Source: Saturnia japonica (lineage: Eukaryota; Arthropoda; Insecta; Lepidoptera; Saturniidae). From it: a DNA stretch of 64,000 nucleotides. Below, piece by piece: positions 34,541 to 46,458 of the stretch (the first letter of the stretch is position 1; each line of letters begins with the position of its first letter). The stretch is from contig CM065329.1 of NCBI GenBank assembly GCA_033032175.1, positions 9,988,985-10,052,984 on the forward strand, given 5' to 3'. The notes beneath the pieces were generated by a model that saw only the letters and a list, made by a program, of their open reading frames with translations, was not told where the DNA came from and searched no databases. The position numbers and the translations under genes are program-made.

Positions 34541-35219
34541 AATGGATAGAAAAAACAAATCATCTGTCTGGAAGTTTTTCAAGAAAGTGGACAATAATAG
34601 TAAATACGTAAAGTTTGAGTTTTGCAATCAAGAACAGAAACATTCAGGAAATACGACTAATTTACTAGATCATCTGAAAAGAAAGCATATTGAGAAGTTA
34701 GGTGATGTTGAAAGTGAGATATCTGCAGCTGCTGGTGGACGTGGACGTGAGGGATCATCTTCTGATTCAGAACCAACTCAATCGAAAAAATCAAGAAATA
34801 CTATTAAAAACTATTATAATAGAAGCCAGTACTGTGATACCAATTCCAAAATAAAAAGGGACCTAGATCGTCGCTATGCAGAGATGGTCGCTATCGATAT
34901 GTTACCATACAGAACTTCTGAACACAAAAGTTTTAAAGAATTTGTTCATACATTAAACAGCAGATATGAGCTGCCTGATAAAAACACCCTGAATCATTCA
35001 CTAATCCCGAAGCTATATGAAGAATTAAAAAATAAATTGGTAGTGGTCCTCTCAATGTGTAAATTTTTGAGTGTTACAACTGATATGTGGACAAACAATG
35101 AAAATGAAGGTATTTTGGCTTTGACTGTGCACATTATAGTGGACTAAAAATTACTTTCTCCCATATTAAAGGTTACAAAAACTGTAGGTCATCACAATGC
35201 TGCAGCAAGGTCACATGTA

Positions 35220-36269
35220 AGTTTTTATCCTTTATTCCACATCAAGTATGCCTTTTGATATTAGACATTATTTAGCTGTTGTCATTTTTAACCAACTTCA
35301 AAAAGGAGATTTCAATTAGACCCTATTATTATATTACTGTATATTTGTGCAGTGATATCATCTGCAATCGACAAGTTTTCATTTTATGATAGGTGCTGAA
35401 ATGAGAGAAATCTATTTAGAGGTTTTGGTCTAGATATATATTTTATTTATACGAAATTTTTTAATCAAAATTTTTTGATATTAAAAAAAAGTAATTGTGA
35501 AATTTAAAGTAAAAAGAAGTTCACTGGCATGACACTTGACAGTGACAGATATTAGGGATGGACACCATCAATATGAGAATCGATAAAAACATATCTTAAC
35601 AATTTAAGCAATGCTCATAATTTTTTGCGAGTTTTAGATCATTAATGAAATATTGTTGGTAAAATGGGCGTGCGTCAGCCCTTTACTAAATGTGCTACCT
35701 CAACCAATACAGAGCGGGACCGCGCACCGAGAGCGCGAACGCGACGGAAACGATTCCCTCGTACTCTGTATGACCGACGGCGGATTACACGCTACGGTAA
35801 CCAGCTGTCTGGAAACCAGTGCGTGCGAGCCCATCTCACTACGTGCGATCGACCCAGCTCACACCCGAAACTACTAGGTGTGAAGAGGGCGAAACATTAA
35901 GGTACACACGCAGTGAGGTGCCTGCTGGTAGGCGTGGCGCTGACGTAGCACGGAAGCGGAGAGGACTGGGTCGCTGGTGGGTTGAACTTGTGAAGATGCA
36001 ATGACACACAGATACCACAATAAAATTTCGCTGTATTCTTCAGGACACAATAACTCTTCTCAATATACAATTTCTTTGTACTATCTTCTGGGTACTGTTT
36101 CTTCCAGTTCTGTTTCTTGAGTCTTGAGTCTTCAGTTTGTGGCACCTGTGTGTGCCGGTAGGCCCCGACGGCTCGGCTTTTATCTTGCCGCAGGAGAGCG
36201 AGACGGAGCGATGGCGTCTCTCTCTGTACTGCTCTCGCATTACCAAATATGGTCATGGCCCGCTAACCG
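35220..36269. other. Sequence separating two parts of the hAT gene; no gene recognised
   Basis: It begins as AT-rich, intron-like DNA and turns GC-rich at 35690-36000 and 36130-36270. A GGGATGGACACC word at 35554 recalls the GGGATGTCCAC of the repeats at 2.3 and 38.6 kb. The overlapping open frames here (35653-36384) are short, compete on both strands and show no motif, so I do not call them genes. Confidence 0.35.
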
Positions 36270-36832
36270 CGGTGGCGCGTTGTGGCTGCACTATTGCTAT
36301 CCCTATCTACGTTATTATTATTATTTCTATACAATGTCTAATAAATTGTTAATATTTCTAAACACACTTATTGAATCACTCTAAAACCTGTTTTATATTA
36401 TTGTAGACATAAATATCTATATAAAAACACTAATTGCAACATTATAGGTTGATAAACATCGTAAATATAGAGCGTTAAACATTACAACTTTAAATGGCTT
36501 AAAAACACGTTATGTATACACTTTTCAACGTTATAAACATTATAAAAACATATATAGCAGGCTAATTAACCTATACAACATTAAACATTTTACATAACTC
36601 CTACAAGACACAGATTATCGACGATATATAAGTTCCATACTTTAAGTGACTATTTCTATGATATTATAAACATTTTCATAAGTTATTTACCATTCTTATA
36701 TACCTACAAGTTGTAATATTATATTCAAAACATTAGATTGATGATTGTTCATACAAATTATTAGTCCCTACAACTTATATTTACAATTATTATTTTTTTA
36801 TCATCACGCTTAAGCCTATGCGTCGCTAACAG
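36270..36832 (+). repeat. Diverged copy of the AT-rich long repeat (24-26 kb, 60.4-61.1 kb)
   Basis: Shares GGTGGCGCGTTG near its start, the AACACGTTATGTATAC word, many TTATAAACATT words and the end CCTATGCGTCGCTAACAG. It stops at 36832 where the hAT coding sequence resumes. Other copies continue beyond this word, so this one is truncated. Confidence 0.55.
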
Positions 36833-37337
36833 TTGGAATACAAAATTCGCGAGAAGGTTGTTACAATGGTTACTGACAATGCTGCAGAAATGATAAAAAC
36901 GGCTGAAACTTTGAGATTTCGGCATTCACCCTGCTTTGCTTATTGCATCAACTTAACAGTTCAAGATTGTCATAAAGTGGAAGCATTTTCCGAGATTTTA
37001 TTAAAAGTGAAGGCCATTGTGACTTTCTTCCACAGCAGTACATTAAGTAGTGACAAATTGCGTATGACCCAGAGAAGAGCCAGAAAAAAAGAGCTGAAAC
37101 TAATTCAAGAGGTTTCCACTCATTGGAATAGCTCATACTATATGTTGAAAAGAATTTTGGAGGTGCGAAGTGAACTAGCGATTGCGATAAATGAAAGCCC
37201 AAGAGCACCTTCTCCACTCACAGCTGAAAATTACACAGCTATGGAGGAGATAATAAGGCAGCTGGAACATTTTGAAGTGGCAACAACCACAATTTCAGGA
37301 GAGTCATACATCACTGCATCTTTGATAATACCTCTCA

Positions 37338-37737
37338 TATGCAATGCGTAACTTACCCTATGAACAGCGCCTCATAAACCTTGGTCTTACCACACTAGAA
37401 CAGCGTAGACAAAGGGGCAGGTTAATCGAAACTTATACAATCCTCACTAATTATTACGATGTGCCCAGCCTTAAAGATATGTTTAAGTCAAATGAAAATA
37501 AACATCTACGAGGTCATCCCTTGAAACTTTGGGAATTCCCAGCAAAAAGAAACCCAATGAAGCATTTCTTGCCTAACAGAGTGGTCACAGCATGGAACAA
37601 ACTTCCAGAAAAAGTTGTGATGGCTCCTACCATAACCTCCTTTAAGAGCAGATTGGACAAGGAAGATATCTCCAAGCTATTTGATACGCACGCATCAGCT
37701 AATTAGCTGCTAGTGTGTCTCAGCAAATAATAATAAT
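37338..37737 (+). mobile_element. 5'-truncated CR1-like LINE inside the hAT pseudogene
   Basis: The 120-codon frame MRNLPYEQRLINLGLTTLEQ... to ...FDTHASAN is nearly identical by eye to the C-terminal part of the element at 49552-53130. It is followed by the same 3' text, ending in an AAT-type microsatellite (AAATAATAATAAT). That makes it a typical 5'-truncated LINE copy. It splits the hAT frame after ITASLIIPL. Confidence 0.88.
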
Positions 37738-38280
37738 ATTATGAGGTATTTCTGTAAAATTGGCACACCTTGATGTAACTGTATTAACGATTGAAGGTTG
37801 ACAGGTTTTAAATTCATTAGTTAAATCTGTAGATGAAAGACTGAAACCGTTCAATACCAGGACTGCTAATAAGCTTGCGACACTATTAGACCCAAGATTT
37901 AAAAAACACAGGTTCAGGACCTCTCAAGAAGCTGATAACGAAGCACAACTCTTCCAAAATGAACATGCGGCTCTCATCGATCCATACCAACAGAAATACA
38001 AGCTTCCACAACTACATCTGCTACAGCTACAGAGACAAATTTCATATCGGACCATCTGCTTTTTTTGCCCAATCAGTTACGTCATACAACACCAGTCGTT
38101 GAATCCATAATTGATGTTCGTCAATATTTAGAAAAGCCATTAATAGATAATGCTTGTCCTTTAAAATATTGGGCAAAATTAAATAATGTCTTGTGTATAA
38201 TGCAAAGAAATATTTGTCCTGTGCAGCGACATCTGTTCCCTCCGAAAGGTTATTTTCCAAAGTGGGTTTTATTATGAATG

Positions 38281-40200
38281 AAAAAAGAAACCGAAAGAAA
38301 GAAAAAAAATTAAATACTTTAATTTTTATTAATCATAATTTGAATATGTTCTCACAATAATTAAAATTTTAGTTACTATTACAAAAGTATTCAAAATTGT
38401 GTTTTATTGTATACCTTTAAAGGTCTTGAAAACAGGAAACTATAGATTGTTATAAAAAACCAATTGATACTATTGAAATCTCAAATAATCGATTTTTAAG
38501 GAACACATATCACTGCTGCCGGTTCTCGCTTATTATTTTTAATAGTCGTGTAACAGAGTAATTTTTTTAGTTTGGTGTCTATGAAAGCAGAGATAAATTA
38601 TGAAAGTATATATTACTATACAGATATATAAATATGTAGGGATGTCCACATAGGAAATACTTCAATGTTTTAATCGATGTAATACATCTAGATTATGCAT
38701 CAATGTATACTAGAGTCTGGCAAATGAAACAAGACACTTGAAATATTTGAAGGCTTTTTATATGGCAATGTTAGACACAATGTCAAATTCAATTTGTCAC
38801 AAAAGAGCGTGTTGTTGGTTTTTCGTTCTGACCTTGTTGAGCATTTTTCTAACTCAAAAATGAATAAAATTATTAAAAGTGGAGTGAGGGAGATGTTGTT
38901 TCGCATGATTTCTAAATTTGTAGAAAAACAACAGGATAAAGACGCTGAATTCAAACCGAAACAAAATTGTTTACGTTGTTACGTCGTAACAAAGTTCTAA
39001 AAATATAAAATAAATACAAAAAAAATCTTTAAACACAACCAAACAAAATAACTAGTTGTTACAATCGAATGGAAGCCGCGCGCTTTAACTAGTGATAGCA
39101 TCATAACGACCATATAAGGTATTCGTTGGTATCTGAAAAAATTACAATAGTCCATTTCGCTCGGTTCGATTATAGCTATCTCAGTACCACAAGAATTTTC
39201 TAGAATATAGACAATAGTTTAGGGCGTAATTTGCTTCGGTTCGCTATCTCATCATACGAAACATCTAGAAATCTGGTTAGTACGCATTGTCGCCTCAGGG
39301 AGGAAAAAGGCCGTTCCGATATAAATAAATATATAAAAACGAATTCGCGCAGGAGGAAAACAATTTCGACGCCAGAGAGTTCGCACGACAACTATTGGTG
39401 ATTCATATCCGTGTAAATTTTTTTTTCATTTTTGAAAAGTACTATTCAACAAGTGATTTCTTCAACTTTTTAATAGTGTAAAAAATTGCTATGGCTATAT
39501 ATTTCTTAATAGTAGTTTAACAACGTAATGAAATGTGACACCGAGTATCTTAAAAATTAATAAAATATAACCTTATCTATTTAATCATTCCGATAAGTTT
39601 TAAATATGTTTCACCGCGGTATTTTTCATCATTAACATACTATTATCATATTATTTTAGTCCAAATCAATCCTACCTTCACAAGAAACCAGGGGAGATAT
39701 GGCCGCGATAATTAATTTCCACTGTTTGTTCCAAGAGTGTGTTGTTAACATCGGTGGCTTGTTTGTATCTAAATAAGAACCTATTATTCTAAAATATTTA
39801 TTTTGTTAAAATTTCATAAATGATAAAATTCAATACATACTTGAAAATACATAATAAGCTTTTGGTTTTTGTAGTCAGTAGTCTATTAAAAATTGCTACC
39901 GACAAATTGTATACAAGATTATTCATATGAATAATAAACTCTAGTAATTAATTAAAATGTTTGCATTGACACATATCTTAATTTCGTTTAGGTTTTAAAG
40001 CCAATTGTATAATAGTAGGAATGTTATACATAAACTATACTTCCTCGTATTAGTTCATATAATGTAACACGAACACATAGCTGTGAGATTTAATTAGCGT
40101 GATGGTATGATAAGAGGGATTTCTCGACGTACCGGCGAAGTAAATATTATTAGTAACTACCTGTATTTGCGCATAACTTAAAATGTAATCTTTTCTTTTG
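38281..40200. other. Non-coding stretch
   Basis: Contains the second copy of the 2228-2350 repeat at 38535-38655. Otherwise AT-rich, with no supportable gene. Open frames at 38700-39000 and 39200-39391 lack motifs. Confidence 0.4.
38535..38655 (+). repeat. Interspersed repeat, second copy (first at 2228-2350)
   Basis: Same series of words as the first copy: TTTTTAATAGTCGTGTAACAG, AGTTTGGTGTCTATGAAA and AAATATGTAGGGATGTCCAC. It lies about 260 bases beyond the end of the hAT transposase pseudogene, consistent with the outer end of such an element. Confidence 0.6.
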
Positions 40201-40203
40201 TTC

Positions 40204-40268
40204 CTCATAGCGTAGTGGAATGGTGATCGTCCGGCATATCGTCAGGTGGGGTTTGATTCTGGGATGAG
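40204..40268 (+). repeat. tRNA-like SINE head
   Basis: The stretch begins CTCATAGCGTAGTGGAATGG (an A-box-like TAGCGTAGTGG) and ends with a B-box-like GGTTTGATTCT followed by ATGAG, which could pair with the opening CTCAT. The arms do not fold as a proper tRNA and the B box deviates from GGTTCGATTCC. A tRNA-derived SINE is therefore more likely than a gene. Confidence 0.5.
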
Positions 40269-40466
40269 TAATTATATTTCATTTAAATATTTAATTTTCT
40301 TTGAATTATATTTCAACCGGTCCTAAATGTCGCCACTCCATTCCGTGTCATTTTTAATTGCTTCGCGAAAGATGCCGACGCCCACTCCTGCTCTCACCTA
40401 ATGCCTGGGTATCGGATCTTTCGCGCTGCAAGTGTCATTTCGACGCGTTCCAGGAAACTGGTGGTC

Positions 40467-40602
40467 CACCGTACGGATTGCGAACTACGGGCTACACGTC
40501 AACCGTACGGATTGTAAACTACGGGCTGCACGTCCACCGTATGGATTGTGAACTACGGGCTGCACGTCCACCGTACAGATTGTGAAGTACGGGCTGCACT
40601 TC
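40467..40602 (+). repeat. 34-bp minisatellite, four units
   Basis: Four tandem units of 34 bp (ACCGTACGGATTG..AACTACGGGCTGCACGTC-type) with one to five differences between neighbours. The unit is much more GC-rich than the flanking DNA. An open frame runs through it but the period is not a multiple of three and there is no motif, so coding is not supported. Confidence 0.9.
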
Positions 40603-41048
40603 TGTCGTCAACTCCAGCTGACCTCTGGGGCTGAGGGCCTTCCATTGTATCACAGTGAGCCACAGGGCACCTCCGAGTTTCTCACGAAGTCAGTGGAAGC
40701 TTCGTCACTGAAGACCCCCCACGCGTCATGGGATCGAACAGACGAAAGATATATTCCCAGCGCACATAGGTTTTTTTTAAAGACCAGAAAGCTTACCTGT
40801 GCCACGAATCCACACCCCAGGTGTAGTCATAACTAGAGACTTTAGTGATAATTGTAAATTATTTAATTCAATTTAATTCTTTTTTTTAAAGATTTTTATT
40901 TTATTTTAACATTTTATAATAAACAATTGTAACATTTGTAGTTACGTTGTTACTTTTACCCGCCGTCAGGAGGACGTAACAACGTGTGGTGTTGAATTTC
41001 TTAGGTTAGAATGACACTTAGAAGGTGATATGTAGAAGAATTATTGCA

Positions 41049-41224
41049 AAGGGAGGATCCTCCGACCAGACGGGTGTTATGTCTGGCGGGCAGCTGCCCA
41101 ACGGTTGTAGTCGGGTTCTTGTATATATACTCAATTGAAGAGTTAATTTCTATTGCGCGATGTAGGATGCGTCGTATTTGGCTCTATAGATGTCGCTGTG
41201 TGTCGCTATGTAGATGTCGCTACA
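41049..41224 (-). repeat. Fragment of the TGTAGCGAC LTR family
   Basis: On the minus strand this begins TGTAGCGACATCTACATAGC at 41224 and runs through the GAGTATATATACAAGAACCC promoter word to GGAGGATCCTCCC at about 41050. The LTR 3' tail is missing. It resembles the first part of the LTR at 16322 with some shortening in the middle. Confidence 0.75.
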
Positions 41225-41639
41225 GATACTTTGTTTGAAATCGTATTATTATTTATATTTTTACAATACTATTTCTTTATTTTGATCCACATTCGGTTTA
41301 TATTACGTTAAATAGCTTCATAATATTGCATTATGGTTATCTAACATACCTTAATAAATGTTGCATTGTAATTTTAACATAACTTGTTTTATTTTACAGA
41401 AAATCAGGTGGATGTAGCAGGGGTTGATGAGATAGTGAAAACTATTAAAAAACTAACTTATTTGTAGCAAAAAGACAGGATAAGAACCCAGAACCAATAC
41501 TTGGATAAAATAGCTTCAATCACTGGAAAGTTTTCCTAAGTACATAAGCTTAATAAAGATATAATCTAATAAATGATTTGCAATTATATGCAAAACCTAA
41601 TCAACTGTTGCATCATTCTTGACAGAAGTGAGTGTTACA

Positions 41640-43805
41640 AGATTAAAAAGAATAAAAAATAAAAAAGGAAGGTACAGTAAATGAAGGTGTCTGGAATACC
41701 CCAGGGGAAAAACGGCCACTTAAGTCGATAGTATCCGACCTAGAGAGTTTCGACATAGATGCTATTCGTAACAAAATTAACGAATTTTGCATCGTTAGAA
41801 AACATGTTCCTACGTTGAGAACTCTGTTAGTGGAATTAAGAGAGAGCATTGGATTTAATGGATGCAGGGAAACTCTTCGCTACTTATTATTTTCCAATGA
41901 CTATGAATTTAAGGAAAATAAGAATGAGAGTTCATTGTTAATTTAACGTTATGACATATCTGCCTGGAGACATCGGTTTTTAAGAACTATGGCTTTGTAA
42001 CGTAGAGAAGGAAAGTCACAAATTTATTTAGTCGAGACCTATGTTCATAAAAACTACAAGACCAAGAAATCTTGGCAAGGTTCATCTACAAGTGGTGCAA
42101 TTAAAAATGTTTCGACGGGGAAAAGGTACATAATTGTACATGCTAGATCAGATAAAGGTCCTGTGCCAAACTCATTGTTAGTCTTTATCACTAAATCCAA
42201 AATGGCGGACTACCACCACGACATGAATGCTGTAAACTTTAATAAATGGCTAAGAGAAAAGCTTACACCCAATTTAAATGAGCCGAGTGTAATAGATAAG
42301 AATAACGCCAGTCACCATTCAATCATTGTAAATAAAGCTCCTAGATCGCAAAATCGCAAAAATGCCATAAGGGAATGACTTACTTTGAATGATATTCCGT
42401 TTGAAGAATATCTTACAAAAGCAGAGCTCCTATTTTTTGTAAAACGAAACACACCAGAAGCAGATTAACTTCTGACGCAGAATGGGCATGAGGTATTACA
42501 ACTTTCCCCCTAACACTGCGATCTAAACGCGATTGAGCTGGTATGGAGTTTGGCTAAACGTAAAGTGGCAAGTAAAAATATTGCCCTGGCTGCAGTGGAG
42601 TTAGAGGGGGTTATAAAAGAATCGTTTGAAACCACAACACCAATATCCGACCGATTATGACATATAGCTGCGTTGTGTTCGCACATATGCCAAGATATAA
42701 TTGGGATCGTTTACAAACCATCCAGAATAGGTTTCATCACCGCCTTACCGGCGCCCCTTGGTATGTTCGTATGGAATATCTCCATAGAGATATGGACCTT
42801 CCTTCGATACATGCTTATTCCAAACACCTTTCTCGCTCTTATTTCGACTCCGCGTCGAACCACGCGAATCCCTTAATCAAAGCGGCAGCTTCATATGTTC
42901 CCGACCCCAATGCCTGCCGGAGTAGACGCCGGCCGCGTAATATCTTTACTGACCCGCTCGACCAAATCGAAACAGCAAACGCGTTCTACTCCACCGCTTC
43001 TCCAAACAGTGCGTGCCACCGCCCACGCCCGCGTAACCACCGCCCACGCCCGCGTAACCACCGTTCTCTCTGCAGAGACCCACCATCTCTAGCGGCAACC
43101 CAAGCCTAGGTCCGTTCCTCGGTGTGAAGCCCTTGGGTCAGGCAGCCGCCCGCGCGATACAAGTGACACTATACGTGCAACACTTAGCTACCCACATACA
43201 ACATTACACACGTATGAACACACACACGAACACACCACACAGGTACATAGGTTCTGTAAGGGACCTTTTTTTTCTTTTTTTGCGCTAGTTAGTGTAGAAA
43301 AACCATTCCGAATACTAAATACACATAGGCATGGTCCACTCCTTCCTCCCAGGAGGAGAGGAACGTGCATATGAGTATATGTTAGTTAGTTTGAATTCTC
43401 TTAGGATTAGGGAATTACTTAGATCGCGACCTTTTCGCATTCGCGACGACAGCCCGAGCCGAGGTTCGGCCACTCGTCACAAACTTTCGCGGCTGAGTGC
43501 CCTAAGCGCTCGCCCCCAAGTCCGGTGAAGCTAAAAGCCGAAGCGGCTCTGTTTTTGGATAGGGCCCCTAAGGCTAACAGTGTAGTCAGTTCAAAAAAAA
43601 AAAAAAAACCACATCCCCAGAAGAGTGGAGGAAAATGACTGTTCATGTCATACATGTTGAAAGTAAATATAAAGATAGGGACAGAATTACAGAAAATAAC
43701 TTAGCAAGTTTTATTATTAATGTAGGAAACAGTGATACCAGTGACTCTAATGAAGCTTTTGACATGGAAGTTTTAGATTCAGATTTTGATTATGAAAATG
43801 AATAA
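41640..43805 (+). pseudogene. Tc1/mariner-IS630-type transposase pseudogene, split by a Jockey insertion
   Basis: A transposase type common in insects: KKRPLKSIVSDLESFDIDAI, INEFCIVRKHVPTLRTLL and FNGCRETLRYLL come first. Next are LVETYVHKNYKTKKSW (the first catalytic Asp appears replaced by Val), FITKSKMADYHHDMNAVNF, NKAPRSQNRKNAI, QNGHEVLQLSP and CDLNAIELVWSLAKRKVA with the final Glu. The frame has stops near 41945, 41999, 42376, 42466 and 42508. At 42636 it is interrupted by a Jockey fragment and resumes in register at 43614 (PEEWRKMTVHV), ending GAA-TAA at 43805. It is dead, and was probably so before the LINE arrived, or decayed since. Confidence 0.82.
42637..43605 (+). mobile_element. 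5'-truncated Jockey copy inside the IS630-like pseudogene
   Basis: Starts a few bases before MTYSCVVFAHMPRYNW, the C-terminal part of Jockey ORF2. It continues to ...SLAATQA and then the 3' untranslated region with GCGCTAGTTAGTGTAGAAAA, and ends in an A-run at about 43593-43608. An 8-bp target duplication AAACCACA is visible at 42629-42636 and 43606-43613. Same family as 20940-23982. A CGCCCACGCCCGCGTAACCAC unit is doubled near 43020-43061. Confidence 0.9.
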
Positions 43806-43829
43806 ACTAAATTTATTATAGAATATTGT

Positions 43830-45360
43830 TGTTCTTTTTTTAATCAGATTGCTACATAATACCTAGTCTTATTTTTGTTCAGACGTAGTAAACTGATTTT
43901 TGGAAATGGGACGTGTTTCTTTGAATTGGATAAATATAGGTAGTGATTTTACATCTCGAAACTTCAGTTTACTTTGCCTAACCTAAACCACTGCTAGGCA
44001 AAGGTCTCCCCCGAATCCTTCTGGGAACTTGAATTTATAGCAATCGTAATTAGCAAATGCTTAGTGGTAAATTTCTTTTGATAAGAGGTTACCTAGGTAG
44101 GATAGTAGCTGCTAATACCACAGTATTGATTTATTTCCTAGACTTATTACCATTTTTGGACCTGTCCACATGCAGTCAAGCAGTAGTGTACAAATAATAC
44201 TGTTTTTCAGCAAAAACATTTTATTTTAATTTTATACAGTATCAAATTAGGTTATTCCAGGTATGTCATACTAATTTTGGGTTGCAATACTGATATTTAT
44301 TAAATTTGCCGCACTTTTTCAGTCTTTACTTTCTTTTGCCAGACTTTAAAATTTACATCGGTGTGTTATTTATGAATTGGACTAACTGATTTTTAAATAA
44401 TTGAAATAAATTGGTGTTTAATTATTTTGTAAATATAAGCTAAAAAAAAGGTAAGAGAATATTTCCTAGGCTTGCATACAAAAACACTAATAATTTAAAA
44501 AATCGGTTGTTTGTAAAGTCGGTTGACTGACGATAGTTGAACGTGACAACTTCATAAGAAAATACTGATTGAATGGTATCATTTTTCAAACAATATCGAT
44601 AGAATCATTACCTTTATCGCCGCAGTTATCGTTGCTATAAACAATTGACACCACATTCACTTTTCACTGCACTTCATACTTGACGAAAACATGTAAATGT
44701 ATTATTGTACAGCAGCTGTCCACGCGGACGCATCTCTCACTCAAGAAGGAGAGAGACAGATGTCGAACGCGGAGGCCGATTGTGCCTCTTTGTCGCTCGT
44801 TCCGCGCTCTCGCTTGCACTTCAAGCCTTAAATGGAACGCCTCAGAGCGAGGGAAGCCCGCATGTGTCATGTTTTTTCGTGCATTCTGCCGGCTCCATAT
44901 CACAGACTTTCACACCAATAATTCCTGTACACCCACGACCAAGAATATCACAAACTTGCTCTAATATGGGATCAGTTTTATATGTTGTTAGCTGCGGAAA
45001 GTGCTAAAGGCCCGAAGCACAAAGGGAATTATGTAAATTTTGAAGCATATCCGGAAATTTATTCCAGAATGACAGAACAAAAACTATACAATAAAAACGT
45101 AGATGATTTTACTAACACCCCTGACCTTATATATTATTAACATAAATAACCACAGTAATAGTCATATAATTACTAGTAAGTAGGTAAATTTTTTTATTTC
45201 TTATGCAAATAATTCGTATTCTTTTCTATAGAAATTAGTAAAATGAATAAAATAACTTAAAGTAATGTTTTATTTCAGTTGGTGGCCCCTAACTTATAGA
45301 ATATGCCTACCCAAGGCTAGCTAGTATAAGTACTAACGTCTGACAGATTTTAACTTTCCG
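43830..45360. other. Non-coding stretch
   Basis: No gene supported. Contains the diverged repeat partner at 44360-44500 and a GC-richer, CTCTC-rich block at 44700-44850. Short overlapping open frames there (44664-45007) use all phases and carry no motif. Confidence 0.4.
44360..44500 (+). repeat. Diverged interspersed repeat (partner at 14180-14330)
   Basis: See the partner entry. Shared words in the same order, moderate divergence, unknown class. Confidence 0.4.
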
Positions 45361-45361
45361 T

Positions 45362-45655
45362 CCGTTAATGACATATAGTTGCGTTGCGTTCGCACATATG
45401 TCAAGATATAAGTGGAAACGGTTACAAGCCATCCAAAATAGGTTTCTTCACTGCCTTACCGGGGCCCCTCAGTATGTTCGTATGGAAGATCTCCATAGAG
45501 ATATGGACCTTCCTTCGATACATGCCTACGCCAAACACCTTTTTCGCTCCTACTTCGACACCGCGTTGAATCACGCGAATCGATTAATCAAAGTAGCAGC
45601 TACCTATGTACCGGTCCACAATGCCTGCCGGGAAACGCCGGCCGCGTAACATATG
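45362..45655 (+). mobile_element. Jockey fragment truncated at both ends
   Basis: MTYSCVAFAHMSRYKWKRLQ to about GCCGGCCGCGTAAC matches the C-terminal coding part of the Jockey family (compare 23327-23573 and 42656-42947). It lacks the 3' untranslated region and poly(A). The match ends exactly where a different repeat (45657-45880) begins, so that repeat may have inserted here or a deletion joined the two. Confidence 0.85.
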
Positions 45656-45656
45656 T

Positions 45657-45880
45657 TGTCACAATTTTCGAACTATTTTAGTATTTGTTAATCTGGCATC
45701 TCTAAATAAACGTCATTTTCGTGTTTTGTAAGGTGTGAGGTTAAGATAGTTTTTATTAATTTTCTCGAAAACGGCTAATTACCTTGTAATAGGACTAGTT
45801 ACGTTATAATCGGGGAATAATTCTCTATCTACTTCAACCACTTTCAAGCCAGAATTCGTGCCAAGCGATTCTAAATCCAA
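45657..45880 (+). repeat. Inverted-repeat partner A (partner B at 48735-48962)
   Basis: About 225 bases beginning TTGTCACAATTTTCGAACTA and ending near GTGCCAAGCGATTCTAAATC reappear as reverse complement at 48735-48962 with few differences. A much-diverged relative sits at 53925-54045. This is a short dispersed element of unknown class with no coding capacity. Confidence 0.8.
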
Positions 45881-45994
45881 GCCCTTAATATTTTAATGAC
45901 AATTAAATTCATTAAATTTCTAACATATCTTCTTTTTTCCCTCCCTCTGTCTCAGAAATCTAAAGCTTTAGATAAGTATAAATATAAAGGAGAT

Positions 45995-46325
45995 TTAAAA
46001 ATTAGTTTGGCAATGCAGTTTCACTTCTGACCTGTGTAGTTTGTACGCACGCACTTTTTTAAATTGAGGGTCCACGATTGTTCCTATTACCATTGGTGTC
46101 CACTTTTCATATGGTTTGAGCCGTGTGTGCACCGACTCCTTCAATCGTGACAATATCCGCGTACTCTCATTACTATGAATATCAATTTTAATGTCTGCCA
46201 GTCTCCTTCTAATACCACGGATCAATGGCAAGATGAGCAATAATGTCACATAAGTCTCACCGGACATTTTTTTCGTGGCAGACTCAAATGGTTCCAGTAT
46301 TTTAAGTATTTCTTCAATTTACACA
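45995..46325 (-). pseudogene. hAT transposase fragment
   Basis: Minus-strand frame starting MSGETYVTLLLILPLIRGI and continuing RLKPYEKWTPMVIGTIVDPQ. This is the stretch of a ZBED-like hAT transposase just before the dimerisation domain (compare ISGESYITASL and LLDPRFKK in the copy at 34.5-38.3 kb). Only this part survives. The sequence just upstream (to 46325) also fits the family. An LTR fragment begins immediately after. Confidence 0.75.
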
Positions 46326-46329
46326 TACT

Positions 46330-46458
46330 TGTAGCGACATCTCTCGTCACAACTGACGCATCAACGCATCGACGCATCTACGTAGCGACACATAGCGACG
46401 TCTATCGAGCCACATAAGACGCATCCTACTATCCTACATTGCGCTATAGAAATTAACT
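46330..46458 (+). repeat. LTR fragment (5' half) of the TGTAGCGAC family
   Basis: Begins TGTAGCGACATCTCTCGTCA and follows the 16322 LTR to GAAATTAACTC, where it stops. The next part of the LTR appears at 46836, so this and that fragment are likely one LTR split by 377 bases of other sequence. Confidence 0.75.

Larger units (their letters stand above)
34542..38280 (+). pseudogene. hAT transposase pseudogene with BED finger (ZBED-like), interrupted twice
   Basis: Starts MDRKNKSSVWKFFKK at 34542. A BED-type zinc finger follows (CNQEQKHSGNTTNLLDHLKRKH; the first Cys reads as Phe-Glu-Phe then Cys). Then come an acidic linker, the RNase-H-like start (LSVTTDMWTNNENEGILALTVH) to 35147, and a possible splice donor GTAAGT near 35216. 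After about 1.6 kb of other sequence the protein resumes at 36833 (EYKIREKVVTMVTDNAAEM, THWNSSYYML, ATTTISGESYITASL) up to 37335. There a CR1-like fragment is inserted, and it resumes near 37808 (LLDPRFKKHRF) and ends with the dimerisation region (VRQYLEKPLID...CPLKYWA, 38085-38180). Multiple breaks make it non-functional. Confidence 0.85.

Noticed and set aside
35653..36384. Several overlapping open frames in a GC-rich patch
   Set aside because: They run on both strands and in several phases without domain motifs. This is an effect of GC-rich composition in a spacer between two hAT parts.
40204..40268. Possible tRNA gene (A-like and B-like boxes)
   Set aside because: The arms do not fold into a tRNA and the B box deviates; kept only as a SINE-like repeat.
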